In this document: positions 10,894-20,258 of the stretch, piece after piece
Position numbering within the stretch: position 1 is the stretch's first letter
Layout of the letters: every line of letters starts with the position of its first letter
Assembly: GCA_026315105.1 (NCBI GenBank)
Contig: CM048755.1
Location: 763,053,301 to 763,117,300, forward strand
Length of the DNA: 64,000 nucleotides
Source of the DNA: Locusta migratoria
Taxonomy: Eukaryota; Arthropoda; Insecta; Orthoptera; Acrididae
Direction of reading: 5' to 3'
Position numbers and translations under genes: made by a program
Notes under the pieces: generated by a model
What the model saw: the letters and a program-made list of their open reading frames with translations, nothing else
Databases searched by the model: none
What the model was told of the DNA's origin: nothing

Positions 10894-11398
10894 ACACCCC
10901 ATTGCAGGTTTTGCAGCGCACTTTTGAAGGTGTTGTATACTTCTGTAAATAAGGAAACTCCTTTACAAGTCATTGTGGGAGTACTAATTTAGAAATCAAT
11001 GTCTCCAGTCCCGCTTATATCATGTCTCGCAGAACCAACATTTGTACCGCTTCGAATGTTTTACTTTTCTATTAAGTTCTTGTTTTGCTGTATGCTTTCA
11101 TTAGCTGAGTGTAGCTTTCTGGTGCGAATGTGAGAAATTTGTGACTCGATTTGTGATACGAGCACTAGAAACGTAGGACACAATAATAGGCACCTCGACG
11201 GTAATTTTCATTATCTTCCTGTAAATTTTCAGACGAAAACTGACCATAATGTTTTTCCCAGTCAGACAGCACATGCAAGACATCTTGGAAATTTTACTTT
11301 GTCAACAGTCAATAGTAAGCCCATGAAATTGGTCCAACGGTACTATACTACGAGTACTTTAGCGGTATTGAAGGAAGAAAAGTCAGTAGATTACGTGT

Positions 11399-11595
11399 GC
11401 CGGCCGCGGTGGCCGAGGGGACTGAGGCGCTTCAGTCACGGTCTGCACGGCCACTACGGTCGGGGGTTCGAATCCCCCCTCGGGCATGGATATCTTTGCC
11501 GTCGTAGTTCGTAAGTAGTTCATAAGTAGTTTGTAAGTTTAGGAACTGATGACCCCGTAGTTAAGTCCCATAAGATTTACAAGCATTTGAACATT
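11399..11595 (+). repeat. SINE family 1 with 12-bp target duplication
   Basis: Nearly identical to the copy at 8803-9004, with A box, B box and body all intact. The target duplication 'tagattacgtgt' is at 11387-11398 and 11596-11607. It sits inside the TIR element 10655-12086 and so is younger than that element. Confidence 0.93.
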
Positions 11596-12259
11596 TAGAT
11601 TACGTGTAAATTAGTTCACCGAACCGAAATCAGGAAGGCACGCCAACACATATCAACAATGTCGAGTCTCGGCGGGGACTAACGTACAACCTAAACATCG
11701 CCGGTTGAACTTCTTCATCACTCGGAATTTTTCGTCTGAAACCTATTAAGATCTCTGCCAACTTCCGAGAACTAAGAGTGGTGTCCCGGGCTAACAGCAA
11801 GTGGTGTTTCACTCAGTTGTATTGTGTATTTATTTCTGTTTTTATGTACACTACACAACGACAGTTACTGCATATAATCACACTCATAAATCCGATTCAG
11901 GATATGAACTTACGATTAAGATACTTGGGAATAATGTACAGTCGGTGGAATATGAAAATTACCAGAATGCGGGACATGAAGGACAAATTAGGCATTTTGC
12001 GGGATACTTTTATTGTCTCCCAACGCGGGACGGTGCTGCAGAATCCGGGACGTTCCCGCAGAAACCGGGACGGTTGGCCGCCTTATACTACAAGATAACG
12101 TTCCTTAACTTCGGCTTCGCCATTTTGTCCGTATAGTAGTGGCACGCCAATTAAGAGCACGACGGCATATTGGCCTGGCTTTCTTTTGTCCAGTGTTCTA
12201 ATTCGCTGTCCTGCAGCAACAAAACATTAAAATTCCCTTCCGTTTCTAAAACGGCGTAT

Positions 12260-13130
12260 TGGCTGTGTTTTTAAATTGATGCAATCAACATACTACAATG
12301 ATCCGAAAAATACATGAGAATTGTTTCTACTTTTGATATGGACGTTTCGAGATTTTCGGAAATATGAAGTCTGTCAGTTCTGCTGCGAGAATGTGCAGTT
12401 ACTTAAGTAAATTCGACCTGGTCGAGGTCTTTGATTTACCATGCATCTTTTAATTTTAAACTCGTAAAGAGATGTTTAAGTTCACTACAAAAGTTGAAAT
12501 TTGGTATCCGATCTTCACGTTTTAAAACACAATTAAAATCTCCGCCTAGTATAAGTTGAAATCAAATGTTCAAATGTTTGTTAAACTTAAGGGACTTAAC
12601 TGCGGGGTCATCAGTCCCTGAACTTACAAACTACTTATAAACTAGCTTATATTAAAGGCAGCACAAACATCCATTCCCGAGGGGGATTCGAACCCGCGAC
12701 GGGGAATGGCCTCGCACATCGCCTCAATGCGCTCGGCCACTACACCGCAGCAGTATAAGTTGACATAGGTTTTTCCTCAGTGAGTACATCAGGGCGTCTT
12801 TAAAAAATGTCCCTGTCCGCACGGTGCGAGCTTCGTTCAGGAGCGTAAAAGTTAATAATCGTTACGTCACATATTTTTAACCCAATTCCTATTCCAGATT
12901 CCATTAGGTCTACAACTGTTACTGGAATACCCCCCTCTAACAAAACAGCTATCCCGACACTATTTTAATTTGAAACGTTTAGGTATATGACATATCAAGG
13001 AATTGTCAAATGAACGATAAGGACTTCTTGCAGCTAAGCAATATCTGTCGTATATTCCAATAAGAATTTGTTTAGCGCGGCAATTTTCATTACTGATATA
13101 TAATATGGTAGTGGCAATAAGATTGCGTCA
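12260..13130 (-). pseudogene. LINE-B AP-endonuclease domain (split by a SINE)
   Basis: The minus strand carries an apurinic-endonuclease-like fold of LINE type. A stretch KIAALNKFLLEYTTDIA with a following LQEV (Glu metal ligand) lies near 13080, then VTIINFYAPERSS near 12860, then a GGDFNC box (catalytic Asp/Asn) near 12535, and finally a FSDH box near 12290 that ends the domain. A SINE (12560-12751) interrupts it just upstream of GGDFNC. Several stops occur, for instance after DIA and after RDIF. In an active element this domain would nick target DNA to prime reverse transcription. Confidence 0.75.
12560..12751 (-). repeat. SINE family 1 with 12-bp target duplication
   Basis: Antisense copy. 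The body 'ggggtcatcagtccctgaac' and the B-box complement 'ggattcgaacccgcgac' are clear. The target duplication 'agtataagttga' is at 12548-12559 and 12752-12763 and interrupts the LINE-B endonuclease. Confidence 0.92.
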
Positions 13131-13260
13131 TTTTACTAAAACTTCATAGCTGTTCTGATAATAGATATTTAATGACATGTGGAGTACGTTTTTCTGTTGT
13201 ACATGAGATAGTTTACACAGTAATAATACAAAGGGGATAACATTCATTTAAAAGTATAAG

Positions 13261-13726
13261 TGTGGTGTCGCACAAGTACAAAGTGCGCGCCACCTACTTT
13301 CGCCGCGCGCCGCCATGCATGCACGGCGCGGCGTTCTTCCGACGACAGCCACGAGCGCCCTCTGCTGGAACCCCGCTCGTGGCCACCACGGAAAGACATA
13401 GCACTTCGGACGGAGATAGCAACCAGTTAGGACCTTCGTAATCAGATAGGCACCATTGAAGACTTTGCTATCGTACAGGCACTAGGCAGGCCTCTAACAA
13501 CTATGTATCAACATTCTGCAGTACTATGTAAAAGTTAAGTATTGTTACATTCTGTGCAATATATATCTCTTTCTAATTTACTCTAGTGTTTATAGTTTCT
13601 GGCTGCTCCCCTCCCTACCTGCACCAGCGTGCTGTCTATATTCCTGTGTCGGTCTCATTCCACTCGGCCACCGACACCGACGACGAGGCTGGGACACAAA
13701 AGCAGCGACGAAGTTGGGACACAAAA
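13261..13726 (+). repeat. Solo LTR of the Gypsy-B family
   Basis: 466 bp closely matching the LTRs of the element at 48505-54508, from 'tgtggtgtcgcac' to 'gggacacaaaa'. The 5-bp duplication 'ataag' is at 13256-13260 and 13727-13731. No internal retroviral sequence is present, so it arose by LTR-LTR recombination. It differs from the 48.5-kb LTRs at numerous scattered positions and has a short insertion ('tgtctatattcc') near its right end, so it is an older copy. Confidence 0.94.
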
Positions 13727-14007
13727 ATAAGGATACTACAAGATTTCTGTGGAATTCTAAGATTTTCCGCCCGAACCGTTAGTTGATTGTCTTGGTGGAA
13801 ATTGATCAAGAGATCCAATGATTTACGCCTTACGGTCTCGTGGTACACATTTGTATCACGTTTCCCGGGCTATGACTTTCCTTGATTGTGAGAGGCATTA
13901 ACATTCATTTGCGTCTTTGTTTTACGTCGTGTCGCTTCTGAATGTCCTGTAACTGCTTTCGCGATTTCTATTTGTGACACGGGACTGGCTGAGTTGGCCG
14001 TGCTTAT

Positions 14008-14770
14008 TTATTGGCCATCACTTCCTGAATCTTTACTCTGTTCATTTACTTTCTGATCACTAGCAGCAGATGTATCGCGCAGCTTTCGAGATATATCTTG
14101 ATTCTGTATACTTTCAGCAGGCTCCTGACCTACACACAACGTTACTTCTGTTGTTATAGGCTGTTCCATATCTACTGGTTTGTCCATTTGCATGTCTTAT
14201 CATGTTTTGTTGTGACTCTACCTCCTCGTTGCATTGTTTTTGTTTTCGAACAGAGTATGGTTTGCTCGACTCGTCGTCGTCTGAGCAACTCTCAGTGTAC
14301 TCGTGTGGAGGTCTGTTGGTTTTTCTTTTCTGGGAACTGGCTGCTGTCTGGGAGGAGGACATTCGAGTGGCGCCCTTCGTTAGTAGCCTCAACCGGTTGG
14401 GCTCAATTATTACTTGCTAAAATATAATTTAAGGAAAGTTTCTGGCTTTGCGTCAAGTTATTTTTAGCGCGAAAACCCGACGCGGACACACCTGTCTATA
14501 GTGGCCGGATTCATTACGGAAGTGACAGGTGGGTTCTTCACCAGAATAAAATACTTGTGCCTTATAGCCCCTCACAGTAATGTGTGAAGGAATATTCGGC
14601 TTTATTTCCATCTCAATAGAACGAATTGCGATGAAACATTGCAGTTTCAAGTGGCGCGACCACCGTTCGTTCTTTACAGATTTGGTAACTCCATATTTAG
14701 AAAGCGCTTCCCTAATGAAACCGTTCTCAATTTCTACTGCCACATTCAAAACAAGAACAGCTTTATACAT
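14008..14770 (-). pseudogene. LINE-B ORF1 (gag-like) fragments
   Basis: The minus-strand frame 14770-14453 (105 codons) ends with a CCHC-like element CHFRNESGHYRQVC whose second zinc ligand is Arg instead of Cys. Upstream in the same frame is a conserved-looking EIKPNIPSHITVRGYKAQVFY stretch, typical of LINE ORF1 proteins just before the knuckles. Further frames at 14392-14114 and 14193-14008 are rich in Ser, Gln and charged residues and look like the disordered C-terminal tail. In living LINEs ORF1 coats the RNA. This copy is broken. The assignment to the same LINE as the endonuclease below is inference. Confidence 0.6.
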
Positions 14771-16122
14771 AACACAATCTCTCCATATTGTGACCTTGCA
14801 AATTCTCTGCCTCGCTTTGCTAACAGTTAATCAATAGTAACAGGATCCACAAACTTGAGAATAATAGAGTATTTATCATTGTATAACTGCATAGTAAGCT
14901 CGAAGTCAGTGTTTTTCAACCTGCGGTCCCCATGAGGGTCGTCAAATGGCGCTCGCGGGGTCGCCGTCGCACTATTACAAAGCGTATGCCTAAGTGAAAT
15001 TTATTTAACGATATAATTAGGGAGTTCATTGTATGACGTTAATTATGATTTGAATAGATCATAGAGTATTTTATGATACAGCATGAATAAGCGCAAAGCC
15101 TGAGAACTGTTTTCAGGAACCATCTACGGGTAAAAGAACATGATACAATAAGTCATTCTGAAAAATTCGAAAAAAGGATCTACTTCTGTACAAATTGGGA
15201 TCTTTCTTAAATGAGCATAATTCGGTCCTGAGTTTTGCCTGAAATTCAAATGTTCAAATGTTTTATACCTTTTCTTGCCTTATTATGAAGTACAGTATCG
15301 GGAATTGTGATTAATATTGAATTAAGTGTATTGCCTGTTTACAGCTGTTTTATTTTTGATACGCAGTGCAAAACAATAGAAATAAATATAAATAAAATAA
15401 AATATGAACTTCAAAGTATACTATTACGTAATTCAAATTATTGGCCGTCTATTCGTCATCGTTCTCATAGCCAGTAGGGTGACACTTACCATAAAACAAT
15501 CTAAACACAAGTGTTTCTCATACCATGCACAACACACGAACGACATATTGGCACAGTTACATGTTGTCCGAGATATCGTTCGTGAAAAATATACCTGATT
15601 CATAATGCATTGTGTATCACACATGAAACAGGTGTAAACAGTTAGTAAAGTTAATTGAATATAAATGAAACATCCCTATGCTGTACTTCAAAATAAGGCA
15701 CGAAAAGGTATTACAAATATGATAATATTATCAAATACATCAAAACATATAACAAAAAATTGTAATGATGGAGATTCTCACCTGGATCCACGGTTTGACA
15801 TTCCAGGCCGTACACCGAAATTTTTTAAAATATTTATTTCGAATTCGAAAATCTATTTTAAATATTTTTTAACCTCCTGGGAAATAAGAAAAGAAAGGAA
15901 CCTGAAAAATAGATTACTTACCACCCCACTTTTGCTCTAGAAAATAAAATAAATGTTTAACTACACGACTTCAGACGTTGGCCCCTATCTTATCCAAGGC
16001 CAAGTGCAACAAACATAACTGTAATAGGGGGCATAAAGAGAATAAAATCGAACTACATTCATGGAAGCTATGAAAAGAGAGTGTATTAAATTATTTATTA
16101 TTTTGTGATTTTTTTGTAATTC

Positions 16123-16842
16123 TTATTTCTTATTTTTATTTATTTTAGGGTCAAAAGCAGTATAAGGTACACCCAAAATCACGGGTTCGTTATGTAAAAC
16201 ATTATATAGAAAATCTGAGTAGTATTGTCCGTATTTTGGGTTGCGGAAAATTGTGCAATACTGTTGATTCAGGGAGCTCCTAAACTCAAGTTCGTATTTG
16301 TCTCCACCAGTAAACAAGTACGGAATTGCGTGTCCACAAATCCATTTCACAGCGGTCGTCTTCGTTTGCGGGTAATGTCCCGACTCTGGAAATATTTGAT
16401 GAGGAGCCATACAGGTAATGAAGCCAGCAACTATCGCACCGAGATCCAGACGCCGTTCGCTGACCCGCATACCAGGCGATGCTCGTCCATGTCCATTACA
16501 TAACAGACGACACACATTGGTGTGTCTGGGAGGTGAATTCTGTGAAGTCGAGACTGTCACACATTCTTTCCCATTGACCGTAAAGTACCATGAAGACTCG
16601 ACATAAGGGGCACACACCGATCGCCAGAACACACTTCAGTTGACGCTAGGATGCTTCCCCTCAGTCACCCGTAGATCGCCTTCGTAAAAATCAAGTGTAA
16701 TGGTAGTGTCGCAGTGTGGAAATAGCTCAGTTAGAGGAAAAAGCGGCGGAAGTAAATGAATGGCGGACGAACATCTAAAAGCATGATAGGAGTCGAGAGA
16801 CAGCGTGGAGGAAGGATCTCCAGCAACAAGCTCGTGGGGCAT
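16123..16842 (-). pseudogene. Unassigned Cys/His-rich ORF with one nonsense codon
   Basis: A minus-strand frame of about 240 codons runs from ATG at 16842 to 16123, broken once by TGA at 16636-16638. It looks like real former protein-coding sequence: composition is balanced, and Cys residues are spaced through segments such as VCRLLCNGHGRASPG and AVKWICGHAIPYLFTGG. No signal peptide or clear membrane segment is seen. It does not resemble a hAT transposase. A SINE begins about 10 nt upstream, so the true N-terminus may be displaced. The style faintly recalls per os infectivity factors of nudivirus/baculovirus type, which would make it an endogenous viral fragment. I could not verify that, and a captured host exon is equally possible. 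Confidence 0.35.
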
Positions 16843-16851
16843 GTGGGATTC

Positions 16852-17042
16852 AGATGTTCAGATGTTCAGATGTTTGTAAATCTATCAGACCAAACTCCGT
16901 GGTCATCAGTCCGTAGCTTACAAACTACTTAACCTAAACTAAACTAACATAAGGACAAACACACACACCCATGCCCCAGGGAGGACTCGAACCTCCGACA
17001 GAGAGCAACCGCGCGCTCCGCAGCGAGGCGCCTTAGACGCCT
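16852..17042 (-). repeat. SINE family 1, diverged subfamily
   Basis: The antisense body 'ccgtggtcatcagtccgtag' and a B-box complement 'ggactcgaacctccgac' are visible. The 3' end has a short 'cagatgtt' repetition. It matches the subfamily seen at 42488-42672. Confidence 0.8.
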
Positions 17043-17289
17043 GAAATTCGAAACACTCGTTAAGCGAAATATATTTTTCTGTTGCAAATCATGTAGCATT
17101 GCGAAAAATATTCAAAAAATCTCTCCCAATCATTTAAAAGAAACCTAGGGCAAAGGAAAGATTACATTTGTTTGCTTTGAGATAACATAGTTTCGTCATG
17201 GTTTTGAGGAAGGGGAGCGGGGTCGCCAGAATATTTTTACTCGGAAAGGGGTGGCATATACGAAAAGCTTGAAAAACACCGCTCTAAGT

Positions 17290-17700
17290 CACTGCTGACA
17301 TCTATTACCTGCGTTAGCTAGTTGTGTATTTCCAGCAACGTCGTTTGCACGTGACGGGTTTTCTTGTCGAAGGCGAAGGCAGGTGTGTTTTTCCTTACGT
17401 TAGTAGTAGACATGTTTGCTTGCAAGAAGAAATTTGTATTACGAAACTATAAATCTGGTGAATACAAAATTGTACGAAAATAACAGTAGCTAAACACACG
17501 TGCAGCCTACTTAAAAGAAAGAAAGAATAGAAAAACAAGCGGAGACTAGAGATCAAATAGGTGCACGATTCTCTCTCAGCTAACACAGTGTTACGGACAA
17601 AGCGACTACACTGACTGTCTTACAGCACGTCTCCCTCCACACCACATACTTTAATTCTGCCTCAATGTTCTCTGTGAAATAAGTATCAAATTTCCAAGCC
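17290..17700. other. Unassigned sequence
   Basis: No credible gene. The 63-codon minus-strand frame at 17395-17586 has no motif. Confidence 0.5.
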
Positions 17701-17703
17701 TCT

Positions 17704-18011
17704 CCTATATTGGAATAGCACCCCAGCAAAGATCGTGAACGGGAACAATCCCGATTTGTTCCACAGGTAGAGGTGATATGAATATCAACAACAATTCAGT
17801 CCCTCCCCACGACTTACTTTAATTCTGTCTCCTTGTTCCCTGTGAAATACATATCAAATTAATTAAATTATATTTAATACCTTTAGTATAACGAGACAAA
17901 GCTTGTCTCAAGCAACTGAATTATTGTTGATATTTATATCACCTCTGCCTGAGGAACATGAAGGGATTATTTCCATTCATTTTCTTCGCTGTGGTGCTAT
18001 TCCAATATAGG
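17704..18011. repeat. Foldback (MITE-like) repeat with ~95-bp inverted arms
   Basis: The arms 17704-17796 and 17916-18011 are imperfect inverted copies: both read 'cctatattggaatagcacc' at the outer end and 'aggtgatat...aatatcaacaa' at the inner end. The loop contains the 3' body of the family-2 SINE-like repeat ('aatacctttagtataacgag'). This suggests two oppositely oriented copies of one repeat, or a foldback element. Confidence 0.6.
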
Positions 18012-18024
18012 ACAGTCTCGGTCC

Positions 18025-18140
18025 AAAGTGCTGCTTAGTAGTCAGGAGGTGCTGGGTTCAAATCCTGGTCATAGCACGAATTTTAATTCAATGCCTCTCC
18101 TTATATTCAGTACCTTTTGTGTAATACTGATATATTCGCT
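18025..18140 (+). repeat. SINE-like repeat, family 2
   Basis: The B box 'gggttcaaatcctgg' is followed by 'attttaattcaatgcctctcc' and a body matching the repeat at 8207-8375. The 3' end is truncated. Confidence 0.6.
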
Positions 18141-18435
18141 ATAAATGTTGGCAAATAACTGACTGGATGACAAAACGGGAAGGTGTTAAATATGTGGTTC
18201 CGTGACCAATATGTAAAATAACTGACTTGGTTTCCCATGAGATTTCTCAACTTTTGACGGTGCAACGAACTCATTATCAGATTTGAATTTTTGTACATTT
18301 TATGTTTTTGACGGAAGTCCCTTTTTCTCATCTTGGCTAACATTATTTGTACATTAGTCGCGGAATTTCTCAAACCCCATTCCCTGACTCATTTGATTTA
18401 TCTCAAAGGCTTTTTCCCCCTTAAAAAAAATTATG

Positions 18436-18600
18436 GGACCCAATTGCTTGGCTGTTAGTCTCTAGCTTACAAACAACTTAAACGAAAGGACAACAGGGAG
18501 CACTGGAAGCTCAGTCGGCGAGCGGACGCGCGCACCACACCGCAGCACGGCGCCTCAGTGCGCACGGCTAATTCGCCGCGGGTCAGAGTCTTTGATGCAA
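18436..18600 (-). repeat. SINE family 1, degraded copy
   Basis: The antisense body 'tggctgttagtctctagctt' is followed by a tRNA-like head rich in CpG ('cggcgcctcagtgcgcacgg'). The B box is damaged. Confidence 0.6.
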
Positions 18601-19361
18601 CAATATCTGGCAAGTCTACAAAGGCGATTACATTGTTCATTTTCAATCGTTTCATCATGTACATGTATTGCAACCTGTAGTAGATTGTTATAGAACAATG
18701 AATAAGTTAATCTTGTATTTAGCATCAGTTTTGAATGTCAGAATACACGGGAGTTGCGGATAAAGTACATTGTACTGTATAACTGAAATAAGTAGTTGTC
18801 GTTTTGCATTGTAGGCTATTTATTAAAAGTTCAGTTCATTTCATACAACACTTAGTAATTCAAAGTTTATTATTTTAGTCCATAAAAAGAAACCATGCTT
18901 TCAGTGTACACAATTGCAAAGCATGAAAATGCTCTTTAAATCCGCACAATTATAACATTATAGAACTACAGCATAAAAATTATTTATTTCTTTAGAAAAA
19001 AAAATTAATTCTAAGAGCGTTAGTAATGACTACTTAAATAAAAGAGGGATTTCTTTACTCACGATCGTTGTAGGCACCTGCTGTAAGTGGTTTGGACAAC
19101 ACTCTCGTTTTGGCATTACAGTTTAGTCAACTTTCAGTACAGTGCTCGCTGCATTAGTTGCGTACTACAGTCCCCACATATCTGTAAGATACAAATCAAT
19201 TCTTCTATATTAGGAACGTCTGGAGGCCTAATACTGCACCTGCATCTCGATATCGAATCCCTTATTGTTTATGGAATCTTCCGTCGGTTCTTTTTGGAAC
19301 ATAAACATATTAAATAACCGTATACACTATATATTTTTCCACAATAATATTTATTTTGTTG
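18601..19361. other. AT-rich sequence without recognisable features
   Basis: The 76-codon frame at 19087-19317 shows no family motif. I see nothing I can annotate. Confidence 0.5.
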
Positions 19362-19395
19362 TGAACTAGTTTTCGGCTTCTTAGGCCATCTATAA
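19362..19395 (-). ncRNA. Degenerate hammerhead-like motif
   Basis: The minus strand reads 'tagatggcctaagaagccgaaaactagttcac'-like sequence in two halves: a GATGGCC stem II arm, a GCC partner arm and GAAA, followed by a CUAG palindrome and a GUUC. The first box (CUGANGA) is degenerate. A related arrangement is seen near 2594. Confidence 0.3.
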
Positions 19396-19539
19396 ACAAT
19401 TTAATACTGCAGATTATCCACATCACACCAGCTGCTGTGGTTGGAGGGGAACCGGTGAGTGAGGACATAAAAAGGAAATGTTGGTGGGGGACAATTACAT
19501 AAGTGTGGAGTATACAGAAACATATTGAAGTATATGACC

Positions 19540-19977
19540 TTTTGTGTCTAGTTGCCGCCGGTCGTCCTAGGTATCGGTGGCCGAGTAGATAGAGACCGAT
19601 TCAGGAAAGTAGGATGCACGCGTGTGCGGGTACAGAGTCTGCGGTGACCAGCCAGTGGGACAGCAGAAACTAGAAACACTAAGCTAGATTAGAACAAGAT
19701 ATATATTTCGTAGAAATAATACAATACTTAACTTGGAGGGCAGCAGACTAGTGGAATGCTGGTACATAGTTTAACTAGGCAGAGGCCTGCCTACAGATGA
19801 GAGACCTAACTAGTGCCTATCCTATTGCCAAGTGTCCGATACAGTTCAGTGGTGGCCACGAGCAGAGTTGCAGCAGAGGGCGCTCATGGCTGACGTCGTA
19901 AGAACGCCGCGCTGTGCTTGCATGGCGTCGCGCGGCGAAAGAACGTGGCGCGCACTTCAGACTTGTGCGACACCACA
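19540..19977 (-). repeat. Diverged solo LTR related to Gypsy-B
   Basis: Read on the minus strand it begins 'tgtggtgtcgcacaag' like the Gypsy-B LTR, keeps the GC-rich hairpin and the 'gccacgag' block in altered form, and ends 'gacacaaaa'. The middle is strongly diverged. I could not find a target duplication. It is an older relative or a sister LTR family. Confidence 0.75.
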
Positions 19978-20258
19978 TGGTTTATATTAAAATTCCCTGA
20001 TTTTCACGTAAATGGTGTAACAGAAGGAAGGAAAAACTGGAATGTGGGTGAGAGACATTACACAATTTCCACAAGCATGGTAGCAGAAATGTACATAATA
20101 CTGTTACTTTAATAATGGTGAAAACTGAAATTGGTTGTGATAATTGAGAATTAGGTTTGGTTTCCAAGCTTGGTGTTTGTTGATAGAGAGAATTTCAAGC
20201 AATGTTAGCTTTCTGGCTTTATTTGGTCTGTGGAAAACATAACATTTAATGTCAAAGG
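19978..20258. other. Unassigned sequence
   Basis: Small frames only, with no motif. Confidence 0.5.

Larger units (their letters stand above)
10655..12086. mobile_element. 1.43-kb TIR DNA element, probably non-autonomous
   Basis: Terminal inverted repeats of about 14 bp: 'attaaggcggccaac' at 10655-10669 and 'gttggccgccttat' at 12073-12086, with one inserted base. They are flanked by a 5-bp duplication 'actac' (10650-10654 and 12087-12091). Near the ends a motif of the form CGGGACGKT recurs (once on the left, three to four times on the right), as subterminal transposase-binding repeats often do. No transposase-like frame is visible. A GA-rich microsatellite and a SINE lie inside. The superfamily is unassigned; a 5-bp duplication is seen in several superfamilies. 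Confidence 0.62.
9390..14850 (-). mobile_element. Minus-strand non-LTR retrotransposon (LINE-B), fragmented by nested insertions
   Basis: Reading the minus strand from 14850 down, ORF1-like protein, AP-endonuclease and reverse transcriptase pieces occur in the order expected of one Jockey-superfamily-type LINE. They are separated by later insertions: a solo LTR (13261-13726), a SINE (12560-12751) and a TIR element (10655-12086) that itself contains a SINE (11399-11595). Two of these have clean target duplications inside the LINE sequence, which supports a single original element. The RT is cut off soon after the YADD box, so the 3' part is missing. Many stops and frameshifts make it a fossil. 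That all pieces belong to one copy is inference from order, strand and spacing. Confidence 0.72.
14907..17281. mobile_element. hAT-like element carrying foreign or unassigned coding sequence
   Basis: Left terminus 'cagtgtttttcaacctgcgg' and right terminus, read inward, 'cggtgtttttcaag' form hAT-style inverted ends. The flanks are an 8-bp near-duplication, 'ctcgaagt' at 14899-14906 and 'ctctaagt' at 17282-17289 (7 of 8 match). Subterminal GGGGTCGC-type sequence near both ends also fits hAT. No hAT transposase is recognisable. Instead the interior has AT-rich DNA, an interrupted ORF on the minus strand (16123-16842) and a SINE (16852-17042). Probably a non-autonomous copy, or two elements nested together. 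Confidence 0.6.

Noticed and set aside
10637..10921. 94-codon frame with Leu-Ser repeats
   Set aside because: Translation of a (GA)n microsatellite.
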